DNA of 64,000 nt from Uliginosibacterium sp. 31-16 (lineage in GTDB: Bacteria; Pseudomonadota; Gammaproteobacteria; Burkholderiales; Rhodocyclaceae), in NCBI RefSeq assembly GCF_030730865.1, contig NZ_JAVALZ010000002.1:434001-498000 (forward strand), read 5' to 3'. Numbering within the stretch: position 1 is the first letter of the stretch; every line of letters starts with the position of its first letter. This document shows, one piece after another, positions 9,218-18,354 of this stretch. The notes beneath the pieces are model-generated. The model did no database searches. It was not told the DNA's origin and worked only from the letters and a program-made list of their open reading frames with translations. A program made the translations under genes and the position numbers.

Positions 9218-9925
9218 GTGAGCACAAAACTGACGAAGACAGAGCGCCTGATCCACGCCTTCGGGCGCGATATCGTGCAGGGAGCACATGCGCCCGGCAG
9301 TGCCCTGCCCTCCGAAGCAGACCTGTGCCAGAAGTACGACACCTCGCGCAATGTGATGCGCGAAGTCATCAAGGTACTCGCCACCAAACGCCTGATTGAT
9401 GCGCAGCGCTATCGCGGTCTGTTCGTGATGCCGCGCACGCAATGGAACTATCTTGATGCGGATGTACTAGAGTGGGCACTGGAGAACGCCGACGACCCGA
9501 TCCTGATCGCCTCATTGATCGAGGTCCGCAGCCTGATCGAGCCGGCCATTTCGCGCTGGGCCGCCGAGCGGGCCACCGCGCTGGATCTTGTCGCCATCGA
9601 GGAAGCGCTGAATGGCATGAAGGCCAACACCACCCGGCGCGAGGCCTTCATGGAAGCCGACATTGCCTTCCACCGTGCGATTGTCGCCGCCACCCACAAC
9701 TTCGTGATCCAGCAACTGGCCGATGCGATCAGCGCCCTGCAGCGCGCGATCTTTGACCATACCTATCTCGCCGAGCCGGATCACATGGCGCTGACGATCA
9801 AGGAACACAGCGATCTGTTCGACATGATCCGCATGAAAAACCCTGTCGTTGCCGAGGAAATGGCTCAAGGCATGATCTCGCGCACGGCCAGCCGCGCGCA
9901 CATCAAACTCGACAGCGCAGCTTGA
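9218..9925 (+). CDS. DgoR-like GntR/FadR-family transcriptional regulator
   Basis: An N-terminal winged helix (ALPSEADLCQKYDTSRNVMREVIKVLATKRLI) is followed by the all-helical FadR/FCD ligand domain. It resembles E. coli DgoR, the D-galactonate operon repressor, over most of its length: the DgoR stretches QWNYLD-DVL-W-LEN and RWAAERAT have near-identical counterparts here. In this family an effector sugar acid releases DNA. It follows the TRAP genes on the same strand and is the likely reader of the operator at 6023-6033. The start is GTG at 9218 with GGGAAAA upstream. Effector assumed to be a sugar acid, not proven to be galactonate. Confidence 0.9.
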   Translation: MSTKLTKTERLIHAFGRDIVQGAHAPGSALPSEADLCQKYDTSRNVMREVIKVLATKRLIDAQRYRGLFVMPRTQWNYLDADVLEWALENADDPILIASLIEVRSLIEPAISRWAAERATALDLVAIEEALNGMKANTTRREAFMEADIAFHRAIVAATHNFVIQQLADAISALQRAIFDHTYLAEPDHMALTIKEHSDLFDMIRMKNPVVAEEMAQGMISRTASRAHIKLDSAA

Positions 9926-9991
9926 TCAAGCGCGAGCCGGTTCAAAACTGCTAGGCTTCCGGGCTTCGTTTCTCCTTGCCGGACCTGCCTC

Positions 9992-10681
9992 ATGAATCAA
10001 GCGTTCACCACCTTCAGCGACATCGCCCACGGCCGCCGCTCAATTCGCCGTTTCCTGCCCACACCCGTAGCGCGCGAAACCGTTCTTGCCATTCTCGACC
10101 TCGCCGCCCGCGCACCCAGCGGCGTGAATACCCAGCCCTGGCATGTACATGTACTGAGTGGCGCCAGCAAGGAAAAACTCAGCGCCGCCATCCTCGCCGA
10201 ATACGCCAGCGCGACGCCCAGCTTCGAACACAAGGGCGAATACGCCTACTATCCGGAGGCTTGGGGCGAGCCCTATCTGGCACGCCGCCGCCACACCGGA
10301 ATGGCCCTGTATTCCCTGCTGGGTATCGACAAGAAGGACACCACCCGCATGCGCGAGCAGTGGGCGCGCAATTACACCTTCTTCGATGCACCGGTCGGGT
10401 TGATCTTCAGCATCGACAAGGTGCTTGGCCAAGGCAGCCTGATCGACTATGGCGGCTTTCTGCAGACCCTGATGCTGGCAGCCCGTGCGCAGGGTCTGGA
10501 CACCTGCGTGCAGGCCGCCTTCTGCGAATACCATCCGATCGTGAAAGCTCAACTGGACATTCCGGACACGCAGATGGTGGTCTGTGGCATGTCGCTGGGC
10601 TACGCCGATCCGGATGCACCGGAGAACGCCTTGGTACTGCCACGGATTCCGTCGGCTGACTTCACGCGCTTTCACGATTGA
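9992..10681 (+). CDS. Nitroreductase-family FMN oxidoreductase
   Basis: Reduces nitro compounds, quinones or related acceptors with NAD(P)H and FMN. The N-terminal GRRSIRRFLPTPV and APSGVNTQPWHVHVLSG motifs are the FMN-binding signatures of the family, and the C-terminal VVCGMSLGYADPDAPEN is also typical. Length 229 aa is normal. It is 66 bp downstream of the DgoR-like gene on the same strand, but no functional link to the sugar-acid genes is evident. Physiological substrate unknown. Confidence 0.9.
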   Translation: MNQAFTTFSDIAHGRRSIRRFLPTPVARETVLAILDLAARAPSGVNTQPWHVHVLSGASKEKLSAAILAEYASATPSFEHKGEYAYYPEAWGEPYLARRRHTGMALYSLLGIDKKDTTRMREQWARNYTFFDAPVGLIFSIDKVLGQGSLIDYGGFLQTLMLAARAQGLDTCVQAAFCEYHPIVKAQLDIPDTQMVVCGMSLGYADPDAPENALVLPRIPSADFTRFHD

Positions 10682-10777
10682 GCAGGAAGTACATATGCTC
10701 GAAGAGCCGCATCCACATTAGCTTTCCAGACAGGCAGGCCGAAAACCGGCGTCAGGCTTTAATCTGCACGCTAACAT

Positions 10778-10810
10778 CCTGAAGAAGCCCAACACATGCG
10801 GGTCTTCAGG
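10778..10810. repeat. Dispersed intergenic hairpin, degenerate copy
   Basis: CCTGAAGA (10778-10785) pairs with TCTTCAGG (10803-10810) around a core containing ATGCGGG. The family and its other copies are described under the findings. It sits in the 391-bp gap between the nitroreductase and the pectinesterase, which otherwise holds only a terminator and no gene. Confidence 0.55.
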
Positions 10811-10834
10811 CATTGGCACGTACCGATACCGGAT

Positions 10835-10861
10835 AAAAAAAGCCCGGCGCGAAGCCGGGCT
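10835..10861 (-). terminator. Rho-independent terminator of the pectinesterase gene
   Basis: AGCCCGGC (10841-10848) and GCCGGGCT (10854-10861) form a stem; on the minus strand it is followed by a run of seven T. It lies about 210 bp beyond the pectinesterase stop codon and is the nearest terminator on that strand. Confidence 0.8.
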
Positions 10862-11072
10862 TGAACAGGAACAGCCAGGAAACAACACAGTTTGACTCAC
10901 GCTCAGGGAGAAATCCCGAAGCAGAGAATCGAAACATGTTACCGGAAACATAATACCTTTTTCCAGCATCTGTGCAAGCGGGTGCCTGCTGTTTTTACGC
11001 GTATTTCCTGCTGGGTCTGTTACAGCGAAATCGTGGCCCGGACAGCACTGCCCGGGCCACGATCCGGATCGC

Positions 11073-13505
11073 TCAGGGCTGGGGTTTCCAGCCGATCGTT
11101 GCAAACACCTGCTCACGTGACAGATAAGGCGCGGCTTCCTCTGCCGTCATGGTGCGTGCCGCCGGCACGCGCCCGGCCAGACTCAGCGGCGTTCCATCAG
11201 GGCGAGTACTGCCAAACTCGCGCCAACCTGCCAGTGCCGTGGCCTTGGCCGGATTGGAGACCGGACTGGTCCACCAGCCTTCGGCAGACACGTGCTTGTC
11301 GATCTTGCTGTTCACGTACACCACGTTGTCAAAATAAGCCGGGCTGCCAGCGCTGCGTGCGAGCACAGTGGCGCCATCCGGCACGCCCTCTTCGCGGGTA
11401 ATACGACTGTTGAGGAAGACATAGCCCTTGTCAGCCGCAGCGGTCACGCGGGCCTGCACAAGGTAGCCACCCTTGGTCGCATCAGTGGAGTCAACCACGG
11501 TACGGATCTCGCTATTCTCGAACAGCGCGGCCTTGGAGCTGCCCCAGATGAAGTCCACGTCACCTGCGATCAGGGTGTTGTAGAACCAGCTGTAGGCATT
11601 GAGCTGCAGCGTGTCCTGACGGCTGATGAAGTTGGCGTTCTTGGCGATCAGACGCTCTTTTTCACCTGCGAAGTAGATCGTCTCGGCCTGACCGTTCACA
11701 CCGACTTTCTTCAGGTGAGTGTTCTTCAGGGTCAGACGGTCGAGCACCAGCATGTCGGCGTTACCCACGGCGAACACGGTACGGCCACCGCCGGAAGCGA
11801 GCGGCTTGTTCGCACCAATCGAGAGGCCGGTGTTCAGCGACTCGTAGTTCTCGCCCTGGATCACCGTGCCCTCACGGCTCTCGCCCTGAATGGTCACGTT
11901 GTCCTTACCGCGCAGGAAGAGAATCTCTTCATAGACGCCCTTCTTCACGCTGATCTTCACCGGCGCTTCCTTCGGCAGCTTCATGGCGTGATCGAGTGCG
12001 CCCTGCACGCTGCGGAAGTCGGCCTTGCTGCCGTCGTCATCGACAACGACGCTGCTCAGGCTCGCCTTCGGTGCTTTGCGGGTCGTGAAGCCCCAGCCTG
12101 CCTTCTTGCCCAGACCGGCAAAGGGCTTGCCAGCCAGCTTCGCGTCCTTGAGCAGATTGTCGGAGAGCGCCACGTAATAGGCCTTGCCATATTCGAGTTT
12201 GCCGGTGTGCGGGCGCACGATGAGCTGCTTGCCGACCACGCGCATCAACTGCTGGTTCACGCCGCGATAGAAACCATCCGGGCTCGGGCCATAAATATTG
12301 CTCTCGCCCTTGGGCTTGATCACGTCGACCAGCTTGTCGGTCTTCGCCTCGAAGATGCGCAGCGAGCCGATGCCGGTCAGCACCGGCGCCGCATCGAAGC
12401 TCAGCGCCAGCTCACCATCGACGTAGGCACCCTTGATGCCGGCGGCCGGACGGGTGCGCTTGGCAAGCGCGCCGTAGTTCGCCGTCGCGAGCACGAACGC
12501 CGGCTCGATGTTGGCCTTGACCGTCTTCTTCAACGCCGGATTGGCGCCACTGGTGAAGGTGATCGTCGCGGAGCCGGCGCCAACGGCGTGCAGCACAACC
12601 TTGTCGCCCTTCTGCGCCACGCTCACCACCTTCGGGTCGCTGGAGGCGACGCTGAAGCTGTCCGGCGTGGTGTCGGCCTTGGTCGCCGCAACCGTGATCT
12701 CGCGATCCGCGCCACCGACTTCCGAATTCCAGTCGCCAGTCTGATCAAGCGCCATCAGCACGGGCTTGACCTTGGCGTCGCCGACGACGATGTCGTCGAT
12801 GGCGAACGAGCGGTTGTCGAGCCACAGGCCGAGCTTGCCACGCGCCGCAATGCTGGCATCCTTGAAGGAACCGGCGAAGTCATCATCAATATAAAAGTTC
12901 AGGGTGTCGCCCTGCATTTCCAGACGCAGCTTGTACCACTGCTCGTTGACGATGGTGCGCGTAGCAAACTGGCGCGCGCGCAGCCACTTGCCACCATTGG
13001 CCTTGTGGAACTCGACCTTGGAACTGGCGCCGTTCTGCACGTTGAGACAGGCCCCGAGCCAGTCATTCACGCTCTGGTAACGACCAAGCAGACAGACGAA
13101 CTTGTTCGAAGTGTTGTTGTTGATCGGCTTGATGCGCGCTTCAACAAAGTAATCCGCCGTCTTCACGCTGGCGAAAGCTTCATCCTTGAGCGCAGCCACC
13201 ACACCTTTGCTCTTGCCGGCGTCGTACTGCAGGTAGCTGTTCGCCCCCTCTTTCTTGATCCCGGCCACGCCATCCGCCACGCCGATGGTTGCAGCGCCAC
13301 CGGCGGGCAGCAGATCCCAGCGTGCCAGCGAGCCGCTCTCGAAGTTCTCGCAGAACCAGATCCCCGGCGCACAGCTGGCAGCAGGCGGCATGGCCGCCTG
13401 CGGTGCCGCCGCTTCCGGGGCTGTCGCCTTGTTGCCGCCACAGGCGGCGAGCACACCGCCTGCCGCCAGAATGGCGGCAAGCATGCTCTTGCGCATCACG
13501 CTCAT
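11073..13505 (-). CDS. Pectin methylesterase lipoprotein with N-terminal carbohydrate-binding-like domains
   Basis: Removes methyl esters from pectin, preparing it for pectate lyase. The signal peptide ends in a lipobox with Cys22 (GVLAACGGNK), so the protein is probably anchored in the outer membrane. Residues about 45-250 look like a concanavalin/LamG-type jelly roll (CENFESGSLARWDLLPAGG), about 260-330 like a bacterial Ig (Big_2) domain ending VGAGSATITFTSG, and then a second Ig-like stretch. The C-terminal third is the family 8 esterase with catalytic motifs RQDTL (about residue 632) and GDVDFIWGS (about 650). The 810-aa length reflects the added domains. The ATG follows GAGGGAGAG. No pectin-related gene is adjacent; a pectate lyase is 7 kb away. 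Confidence 0.9.
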   Translation of the reverse strand: MSVMRKSMLAAILAAGGVLAACGGNKATAPEAAAPQAAMPPAASCAPGIWFCENFESGSLARWDLLPAGGAATIGVADGVAGIKKEGANSYLQYDAGKSKGVVAALKDEAFASVKTADYFVEARIKPINNNTSNKFVCLLGRYQSVNDWLGACLNVQNGASSKVEFHKANGGKWLRARQFATRTIVNEQWYKLRLEMQGDTLNFYIDDDFAGSFKDASIAARGKLGLWLDNRSFAIDDIVVGDAKVKPVLMALDQTGDWNSEVGGADREITVAATKADTTPDSFSVASSDPKVVSVAQKGDKVVLHAVGAGSATITFTSGANPALKKTVKANIEPAFVLATANYGALAKRTRPAAGIKGAYVDGELALSFDAAPVLTGIGSLRIFEAKTDKLVDVIKPKGESNIYGPSPDGFYRGVNQQLMRVVGKQLIVRPHTGKLEYGKAYYVALSDNLLKDAKLAGKPFAGLGKKAGWGFTTRKAPKASLSSVVVDDDGSKADFRSVQGALDHAMKLPKEAPVKISVKKGVYEEILFLRGKDNVTIQGESREGTVIQGENYESLNTGLSIGANKPLASGGGRTVFAVGNADMLVLDRLTLKNTHLKKVGVNGQAETIYFAGEKERLIAKNANFISRQDTLQLNAYSWFYNTLIAGDVDFIWGSSKAALFENSEIRTVVDSTDATKGGYLVQARVTAAADKGYVFLNSRITREEGVPDGATVLARSAGSPAYFDNVVYVNSKIDKHVSAEGWWTSPVSNPAKATALAGWREFGSTRPDGTPLSLAGRVPAARTMTAEEAAPYLSREQVFATIGWKPQP

Positions 13506-13645
13506 ATTCTCTCCCTCGATTGGATCCGGCAGGCCGGAACAGGTGATCGATCAGTGCCGGCAGAACACCGACATTGCGAAACCGCACGATGTTACCGCAA
13601 CCACCCTTCATGAGCTTTGTGATTTTCCCCGCTCAGCACATACAA

Positions 13646-13673
13646 AAAAGGGATGGCAGCAGCCATCCCTTTT
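13646..13673. terminator. Strong bidirectional terminator
   Basis: AAAAGGGATGGC (13646-13657) and GCCATCCCTTTT (13662-13673) form a 12-bp stem with T runs on both strands. On the minus strand it ends the hflX/radical SAM transcript and separates it from the pectinesterase gene. Confidence 0.9.
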
Positions 13674-13803
13674 CAAACCTGAAACACCCTGCAATGCCAA
13701 AAGAATTGATGAAACGACAATTTCAAATAATTTGCTTCAGGCCAGACCTGCAGCCCCGTCGTGCAGCAGGGGCTTTCAAGGGCCTTCAGTCCATTCCCGG
13801 CGG

Positions 13804-15405
13804 CTATCCACCATGCCGCGCCTGCCGCTGCGCCAGTGCTGACGCACCACGACGCGCTGGTGCCCCCCGCTCCGCGAGCAAGCCTTGCAGACATGCCGGG
13901 TTGGAGCGCGCGCCACTGGCTAGATAATCAGCGAGCAATAGCTGACGCGTGGCATCAGCCTCGTGCCCACACTCGACCGTAAAATAGTCGAACAGCGCAT
14001 CGAGCAGCATCTCCGGCGTCAGGCCGGTGGTTTTGCCACTGCGCTGCCACAGCCAGTCGGAGAAAGCCCAGAACGCGGCAAAGGCCGATTCGCCCTGCAT
14101 CAGCCACTGCATTGCCTGCTGGAAGCGGCCGGAGTTGGCGAGCATGTCCCAGTAACGCGCCAGACGCTTGAAGCGCAGCATCGTCGCCGCATCCACCGCA
14201 TCGGTCTGCGTCACGATGTAAGGCGCCGCCGCCTCATACACCATGCCGAAGGCCGCGCTGTGGCGGGCTATCGGCGTGCCCGGCAGGCGCTTGAGAATGC
14301 CCAGCTGGATTTCGTGCGGGCCGAGCGCGTACAGACGGTCAAAGCCCTCGGCAAAGCTCTCCAGCGTCTCGCCGGGCAGGCCGAAGATCAGGTCAGTGTG
14401 CAGGTGAGCGTGGCTCTCATTCGCCAGCCAGTGCAGATTGGCCTCGGACCTGGCGTTGTCCTGACGCCGTGAGATGGTTTGCTGCACGACCGGATTGAAG
14501 CTCTGGATGCCGACCTCGAACTGCAGCACGCCGGGCGGAAAGCGCGCGATCATTTCTTTCAAGCGATCAGGCAGATGGTCCGGCACCACTTCAAAGTGCA
14601 GGAACAGCGCCTCACTAGCCTCACCCGTCAGGCGCTCGAGGAAGAACTGCAGCACGCGCAGCGAGGCATCGATCTTCAGGTTGAAGGTGCGATCGACGAA
14701 CTTGAAATTGCGCGCGCCGCGCCGGTACAGCCCATCCATCGCGGCAAGGAAGGCATCCAGATCGAAGGCCCAGGCGGTCTTGTCGAGCGAGCTGAGGCAG
14801 AATTCGCACTTGAAGGGGCAGCCGCGCGAAGCCTCCACATACAGCAGGCGATGCGCCAGATCAGCGTCGCTGTACTCCGCGTAGGGCATCACGATGTCAT
14901 CGAGCGGCGGCTGTTCGCCGGTGATGACCTTCATCAGCGGCCGCGGGCCATGGATGATCGCGCGACACAAACGCGGAAAACTCACATCGCCCCAGCCGGT
15001 GATCAGGTGATCGGCCAGCTGCACGATGGGCCGGCCTTCCCATTCGTGGCTCACTTCCGGCCCGCCCAGCACGATTTTCAGCCCGGGCCGCGCCACCTTG
15101 AGCAGGCGCACCAGTTCGGTGGTCTGCGCGATATTCCAGATGTAAACGCCAAAGCCGATGACCTGCGGCCCTTCGCCCTCCCCCAGCTCCGCCAGCAACG
15201 CGTCGGCGACTTCCTGCGGCGGGCGGGCGATGGTGAATTCGCGCAGCACGGTCTGTGCGCGCAGATCCTCGCCACCATGCCGCGCCATGTTCGCCAGCAG
15301 ATAGCGCAGGCCCAGCGAAGCATGGATGTATTTGGCGTTGAGCGTGCACAGGATGATGCGCGGCGCTGAGGGAGAAATAGTCGGGGCGTTCGGCATGGGC
15401 GTCAT
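13804..15405 (-). CDS. B12-binding-domain radical SAM protein
   Basis: The N-terminal part (TLNAKYIHASLGLRYLLANM and GFGVYIWNIAQTTELVRLLK) is a cobalamin-binding fold. The middle carries the radical SAM cluster motif CPFKCEFC within ASRGCPFKCEFCLSSLDK, followed by a DUF4080-type C-terminal region. Such proteins usually carry out methylation or ring chemistry; the substrate is not known. The start is ATG 15405 with GAAGGGAT upstream; a second ATG (15396) is possible. The frame stays open further upstream but overlaps hflX and is not conserved. It follows hflX by 44 bp and is probably cotranscribed. Confidence 0.85.
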   Translation of the reverse strand: MTPMPNAPTISPSAPRIILCTLNAKYIHASLGLRYLLANMARHGGEDLRAQTVLREFTIARPPQEVADALLAELGEGEGPQVIGFGVYIWNIAQTTELVRLLKVARPGLKIVLGGPEVSHEWEGRPIVQLADHLITGWGDVSFPRLCRAIIHGPRPLMKVITGEQPPLDDIVMPYAEYSDADLAHRLLYVEASRGCPFKCEFCLSSLDKTAWAFDLDAFLAAMDGLYRRGARNFKFVDRTFNLKIDASLRVLQFFLERLTGEASEALFLHFEVVPDHLPDRLKEMIARFPPGVLQFEVGIQSFNPVVQQTISRRQDNARSEANLHWLANESHAHLHTDLIFGLPGETLESFAEGFDRLYALGPHEIQLGILKRLPGTPIARHSAAFGMVYEAAAPYIVTQTDAVDAATMLRFKRLARYWDMLANSGRFQQAMQWLMQGESAFAAFWAFSDWLWQRSGKTTGLTPEMLLDALFDYFTVECGHEADATRQLLLADYLASGARSNPACLQGLLAERGAPARRGASALAQRQARHGG

Positions 15406-15449
15406 TATCCCTTCAGCACCCTTGGATTGTCCGGCCCCGAAGACCCGCG

Positions 15450-16802
15450 TCAGCCCTGCAGCGCAAAGCGCTCGCGCAGGCGTTCGATCATCTCCGCCTC
15501 GCCGCGCACGCGGAAGGTCGCGCCGTCCTCGCTGGCGCTCTCCGCCAGCACTTCGCAGTGCTCGAAGATCTCGCTGCGGAACTGCTGGGCACTCCAGCCG
15601 AGGAACAGCTCGGCCTCGACCAGATCGCGCTGGAAGAAGCCAACGATGATCTTGTGCAAACGCGCCACGTCCGCCGGGTTGCGCGCGCTCATCACAACGC
15701 AATCCGGGTACTGCGCGCGCAGCATGGCGGTGCACTCGGCCTGCGCCGTCTCGTCGCCCACAAAGTCGATCTTGTTGAAGACACGGATGCGCGGCACGTT
15801 GTCGGCCTCGATCTCAGCCAGCACGTGGTCCGTGACTTCCAGCTGACGCAGCCAGCCCGGATCGCTGGCGTCGATCACATGCAGCAGCAGCTCGGCGTCC
15901 AGTGCCTCGTCCAGCGTCGATTTGAACGAAGCCACCAGCCCGTGCGGCAGGTTCTTGATGAAGCCCACCGTGTCGCTGACCAGTACACGCGGCACGCTCT
16001 CCGGATAGAGCGTGCGCACCGTCGTATCCAGGGTCGCGAAAAGCTTGTTGGCGACCAGCACTTCGCTGCCGGTCAGCGCGCGCATCAGCGTCGACTTGCC
16101 GGCATTGGTGTAGCCAACCAGCGCCACGCCGGCGAGCCCCTGACGTTCCTGGCGACGCGCGCGTTGCGTCTTGCGCTCGGCTTCCATCGCGACGATTTCC
16201 AATTGCAGCTCGGCGATGCGGTCGCGGATCTTGCGGCGATCCAGCTCGGTATGCGATTCACCGGCGCCACGCCCGCCCACGCCGCTGCGCTGACGCCCCT
16301 GCGGGCCGGCCAGTTTGGCCGCCTCGCGCAGGCGCGGCGCCATGTAGCCGAGGCGTGCGATCTCGACCTGCGCCTTGGCGGCGCGCGAACGCGCGTTGCG
16401 ATGGAAAATTTCGAGGATGACCATGGTGCGGTCCATCACCGGCGCACCCACTTCGAGCTCCAGATTGCGCGCCTGTGAGGGCGAAATCTCGTGATCGACC
16501 AGCACCGCGTCGATCTCGCCAAACTCGGGTTCGGCATACACCGGCGAGCCATCCAGCTCGTCGAAACCGGCCTGGCCGTTGATGTATTCAGCGATCTCCT
16601 GACGCTTGCCAATCCCCAGATAGCCTGTTCGATCAAAGCCCGTGCGCTTCTGCACGAAGGTATTCACCACCACGTAGCCCAGGGTCTTGGCAAGTTCGCG
16701 CAGCTCCATCAGCGAAGCCTCGAACTCCACATCACTCACGGTGGGCAACTGCACGGCCGCGACGACTGCGCGCAGCGGCTTGTCTTTCACTTCTTCTTGC
16801 AT
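15450..16802 (-). CDS. hflX: GTPase HflX
   Basis: Ribosome-associated GTPase that splits stalled 70S particles in the known family. The N-terminal HflX domain contains LGIGKRQEIAEYI and ARNLELEVGAPVMDRTMVIL; a linker with GGRGAGESHTELDRR precedes the G domain. G motifs visible: GYTNAGKST at 230-238 (G1), DTVGFIKNLP (G3) and NKIDFV (G4). Length 450 aa is typical for proteobacteria. The usual hfq neighbour is not present in this window; the downstream partner is the radical SAM gene. Confidence 0.96.
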   Translation of the reverse strand: MQEEVKDKPLRAVVAAVQLPTVSDVEFEASLMELRELAKTLGYVVVNTFVQKRTGFDRTGYLGIGKRQEIAEYINGQAGFDELDGSPVYAEPEFGEIDAVLVDHEISPSQARNLELEVGAPVMDRTMVILEIFHRNARSRAAKAQVEIARLGYMAPRLREAAKLAGPQGRQRSGVGGRGAGESHTELDRRKIRDRIAELQLEIVAMEAERKTQRARRQERQGLAGVALVGYTNAGKSTLMRALTGSEVLVANKLFATLDTTVRTLYPESVPRVLVSDTVGFIKNLPHGLVASFKSTLDEALDAELLLHVIDASDPGWLRQLEVTDHVLAEIEADNVPRIRVFNKIDFVGDETAQAECTAMLRAQYPDCVVMSARNPADVARLHKIIVGFFQRDLVEAELFLGWSAQQFRSEIFEHCEVLAESASEDGATFRVRGEAEMIERLRERFALQG

Positions 16803-16875
16803 TCAGGGATGGCTTCTACGAATTGGGCGAAGGCGGATGGTACACGGCTCTGCGCGGAAAACCCGATAAATCCCC

Positions 16876-16918
16876 TGATGCCTGAAAAGCCGCATCCAGC
16901 AGACTTCTTCAGGCATCA
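16876..16918. repeat. Dispersed intergenic hairpin copy
   Basis: TGATGCCTGAA (16876-16886) pairs perfectly with TTCAGGCATCA (16908-16918); the inside reads CCGC-ATCCA-GCAG. It is located between hflX and the SRPBCC gene at 17013. Confidence 0.8.
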
Positions 16919-16960
16919 CCGTTGAAAACGTCGGCCAATCAATGCTCTTCAGGCATACCA

Positions 16961-16993
16961 GCTGAAGAGGCCCGCCAGAAGCGGCTCTTCAGC
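16961..16993. repeat. Dispersed intergenic hairpin copy, inverted orientation
   Basis: GCTGAAGAG (16961-16969) pairs perfectly with CTCTTCAGC (16985-16993); inside is CCGC-CAGAA-GCGG. It ends 20 bp before the stop of the SRPBCC gene and may also serve as its transcript end. Confidence 0.8.
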
Positions 16994-17012
16994 CTGTTGC
17001 CGGGCGGGATCT

Positions 17013-17507
17013 TCAACATAGCGAGCTCAGATACGCGGCAAAGCCCTCCAGCGCGCCTTGCCAGCTCGTATCAAAGCCCATCACCATCGCCGCCTCGCGT
17101 GCCTGAGCCGAGCTGAAGCGGGCGTGAATCGTCAGTCGCGTCTGCGCGCCCTGCCCGGCAAAATGCACGCTCACCCGGCCACGCGGCGGCAAGCCGCTGC
17201 CGCAAGCGTGGCACTCTTCACCCAGCCCCTGGAACACAAGCCTCTCGGGCACCACGATTTCTTCGTAGATGCCCTGACACGGGAAGTCCTCGCCCTGCGG
17301 GCTCTGCATGGAGAGAAAGAAGCGCCCGCCCACGCGCAAGTCGATCTCGCAGCCGGTCGAGATGAAGCCCGGCGGCAGCCACCAGCGGGCCACGTGCGCA
17401 GGCTCGGTCCAGCAGCGGAACACCAGTTCGCGCGGAGCATCCAGCACGCGCGTGATGACGGCATCGCAAAGACTGTCTGCCGACGCCTGTGGCAAAGGCA
17501 TGTTCAT
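17013..17507 (-). CDS. SRPBCC (AHSA1-type) domain protein, last gene of the ArsR operon
   Basis: A START-like ligand-binding fold of the Aha1/CalC group: RVLDAPRELVFRCWTEPAHV, then ARWWLPPGF, RVGGRFFLSM and the C-terminal helix WQGALEGFAAYLSS. Length 164 aa. ATG at 17507 comes two bases after the stop of the upstream VOC gene, so translation is probably coupled. It is one of three SRPBCC paralogues in this operon. Such proteins bind hydrophobic small molecules; the ligand here is unknown. Confidence 0.85.
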   Translation of the reverse strand: MNMPLPQASADSLCDAVITRVLDAPRELVFRCWTEPAHVARWWLPPGFISTGCEIDLRVGGRFFLSMQSPQGEDFPCQGIYEEIVVPERLVFQGLGEECHACGSGLPPRGRVSVHFAGQGAQTRLTIHARFSSAQAREAAMVMGFDTSWQGALEGFAAYLSSLC

Positions 17508-17509
17508 CG

Positions 17510-17944
17510 TCAGGCCTTCGACAGTTCGTAGTTCACCATCCACAGGATGCCGAACTTGTCCGCGCACATGCCGAACAGCGCGCCCCAGAACATCGGCTGG
17601 AACGGCATCTGCACCTGCCCGCCGGCAGACAGCGCGGCGAACAGGCGACGCGCCTCGGCCTCGCTGTCCGGGTGCAGGGACAGCGACACATTGGTTCCCA
17701 TGGTTACGGCCGGGCACATGGGTGGAATGGCATCGCTCGCCATCAGCATGTTCGCGCCGATGGGCAGGGAAATGTGCAGGATCTTGTCGCCCATCTCCGG
17801 CGGCAGCGGCCCGCTATCGGGGCAACCGGGGCCATCCTTGTAGCGCTGCAGCATGAAGAATTCGCCACCGAAAACGGACTTGTAGAAATTGAAGGCTTCC
17901 TCGGCATTGCCGGGAAAGTTCAGATAGGTATTCAGCTTGGTCAT
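17510..17944 (-). CDS. PhnB-like VOC-family protein
   Basis: Glyoxalase/VOC fold of the PhnB type: LNTYLNFPGNAEEAFNFYKS at the start, GGEFFMLQRYKDGP, and the ending MFWGALFGMCADKFGILWMV, the last two being family hallmarks. Length 144 aa. The start follows a GAGAGAAAAG site. Members bind divalent metals or small ligands; a specific reaction cannot be assigned. Fifth gene of the ArsR-led operon. Confidence 0.87.
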   Translation of the reverse strand: MTKLNTYLNFPGNAEEAFNFYKSVFGGEFFMLQRYKDGPGCPDSGPLPPEMGDKILHISLPIGANMLMASDAIPPMCPAVTMGTNVSLSLHPDSEAEARRLFAALSAGGQVQMPFQPMFWGALFGMCADKFGILWMVNYELSKA

Positions 17945-17984
17945 GATCTTTTCTCTCTGTATGGGTGTTGAAGGCAGTGGGCGC

Positions 17985-18332
17985 TTACTTTGAGCGACCA
18001 TCGAAATGATTGACGGGCAAAGCATCGGTATCGACCCCTTCCAGGCAACGGATGTTGATGGCAGCCATCGCTGCGCCACCGGGCGCCACGCCTTCGCCAA
18101 ACGGATGAATGCCGCAGGTCTTGCAGAAGCGGTGCTTGATGACGTGCTTGTTGAAGGTGTAAGTACTCAACGCATCTTCCGGCGTCAGCACGTGCAGGTT
18201 CGCGCGCGGCACGAACCACATCAGCGCCGCCTTGCGCGTGCAGATCGAGCAATTGCAGGCCATCGCCCCGGTCAGCTCGCCTTCCACCTCGAATTTCACT
18301 GCCCCGCAGTGACAGCTCCCTGTGTATTTCAT
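17985..18332 (-). CDS. GFA-family zinc-binding protein
   Basis: Glutathione-dependent formaldehyde-activating (GFA) family. Zinc ligand cysteines are visible in SCHCGAVKFEVEG, CNCSICTRKAALMW and FCKTCGIHPFGEG. Length 115 aa is typical of short family members. The annotated family name comes from one characterised enzyme; most members have unknown roles. Located in the middle of the ArsR/SRPBCC operon, 40 bp before the VOC gene. Confidence 0.9.
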   Translation of the reverse strand: MKYTGSCHCGAVKFEVEGELTGAMACNCSICTRKAALMWFVPRANLHVLTPEDALSTYTFNKHVIKHRFCKTCGIHPFGEGVAPGGAAMAAINIRCLEGVDTDALPVNHFDGRSK

Positions 18333-18354
18333 GTCGCACTCCTGTTGCCTGGTT

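Noticed and set aside
11292-13613. 773-codon plus-strand frame opposite the pectinesterase gene
   Set aside because: The minus strand encodes a clear signal peptide, lipobox and catalytic esterase motifs; the plus frame has none.
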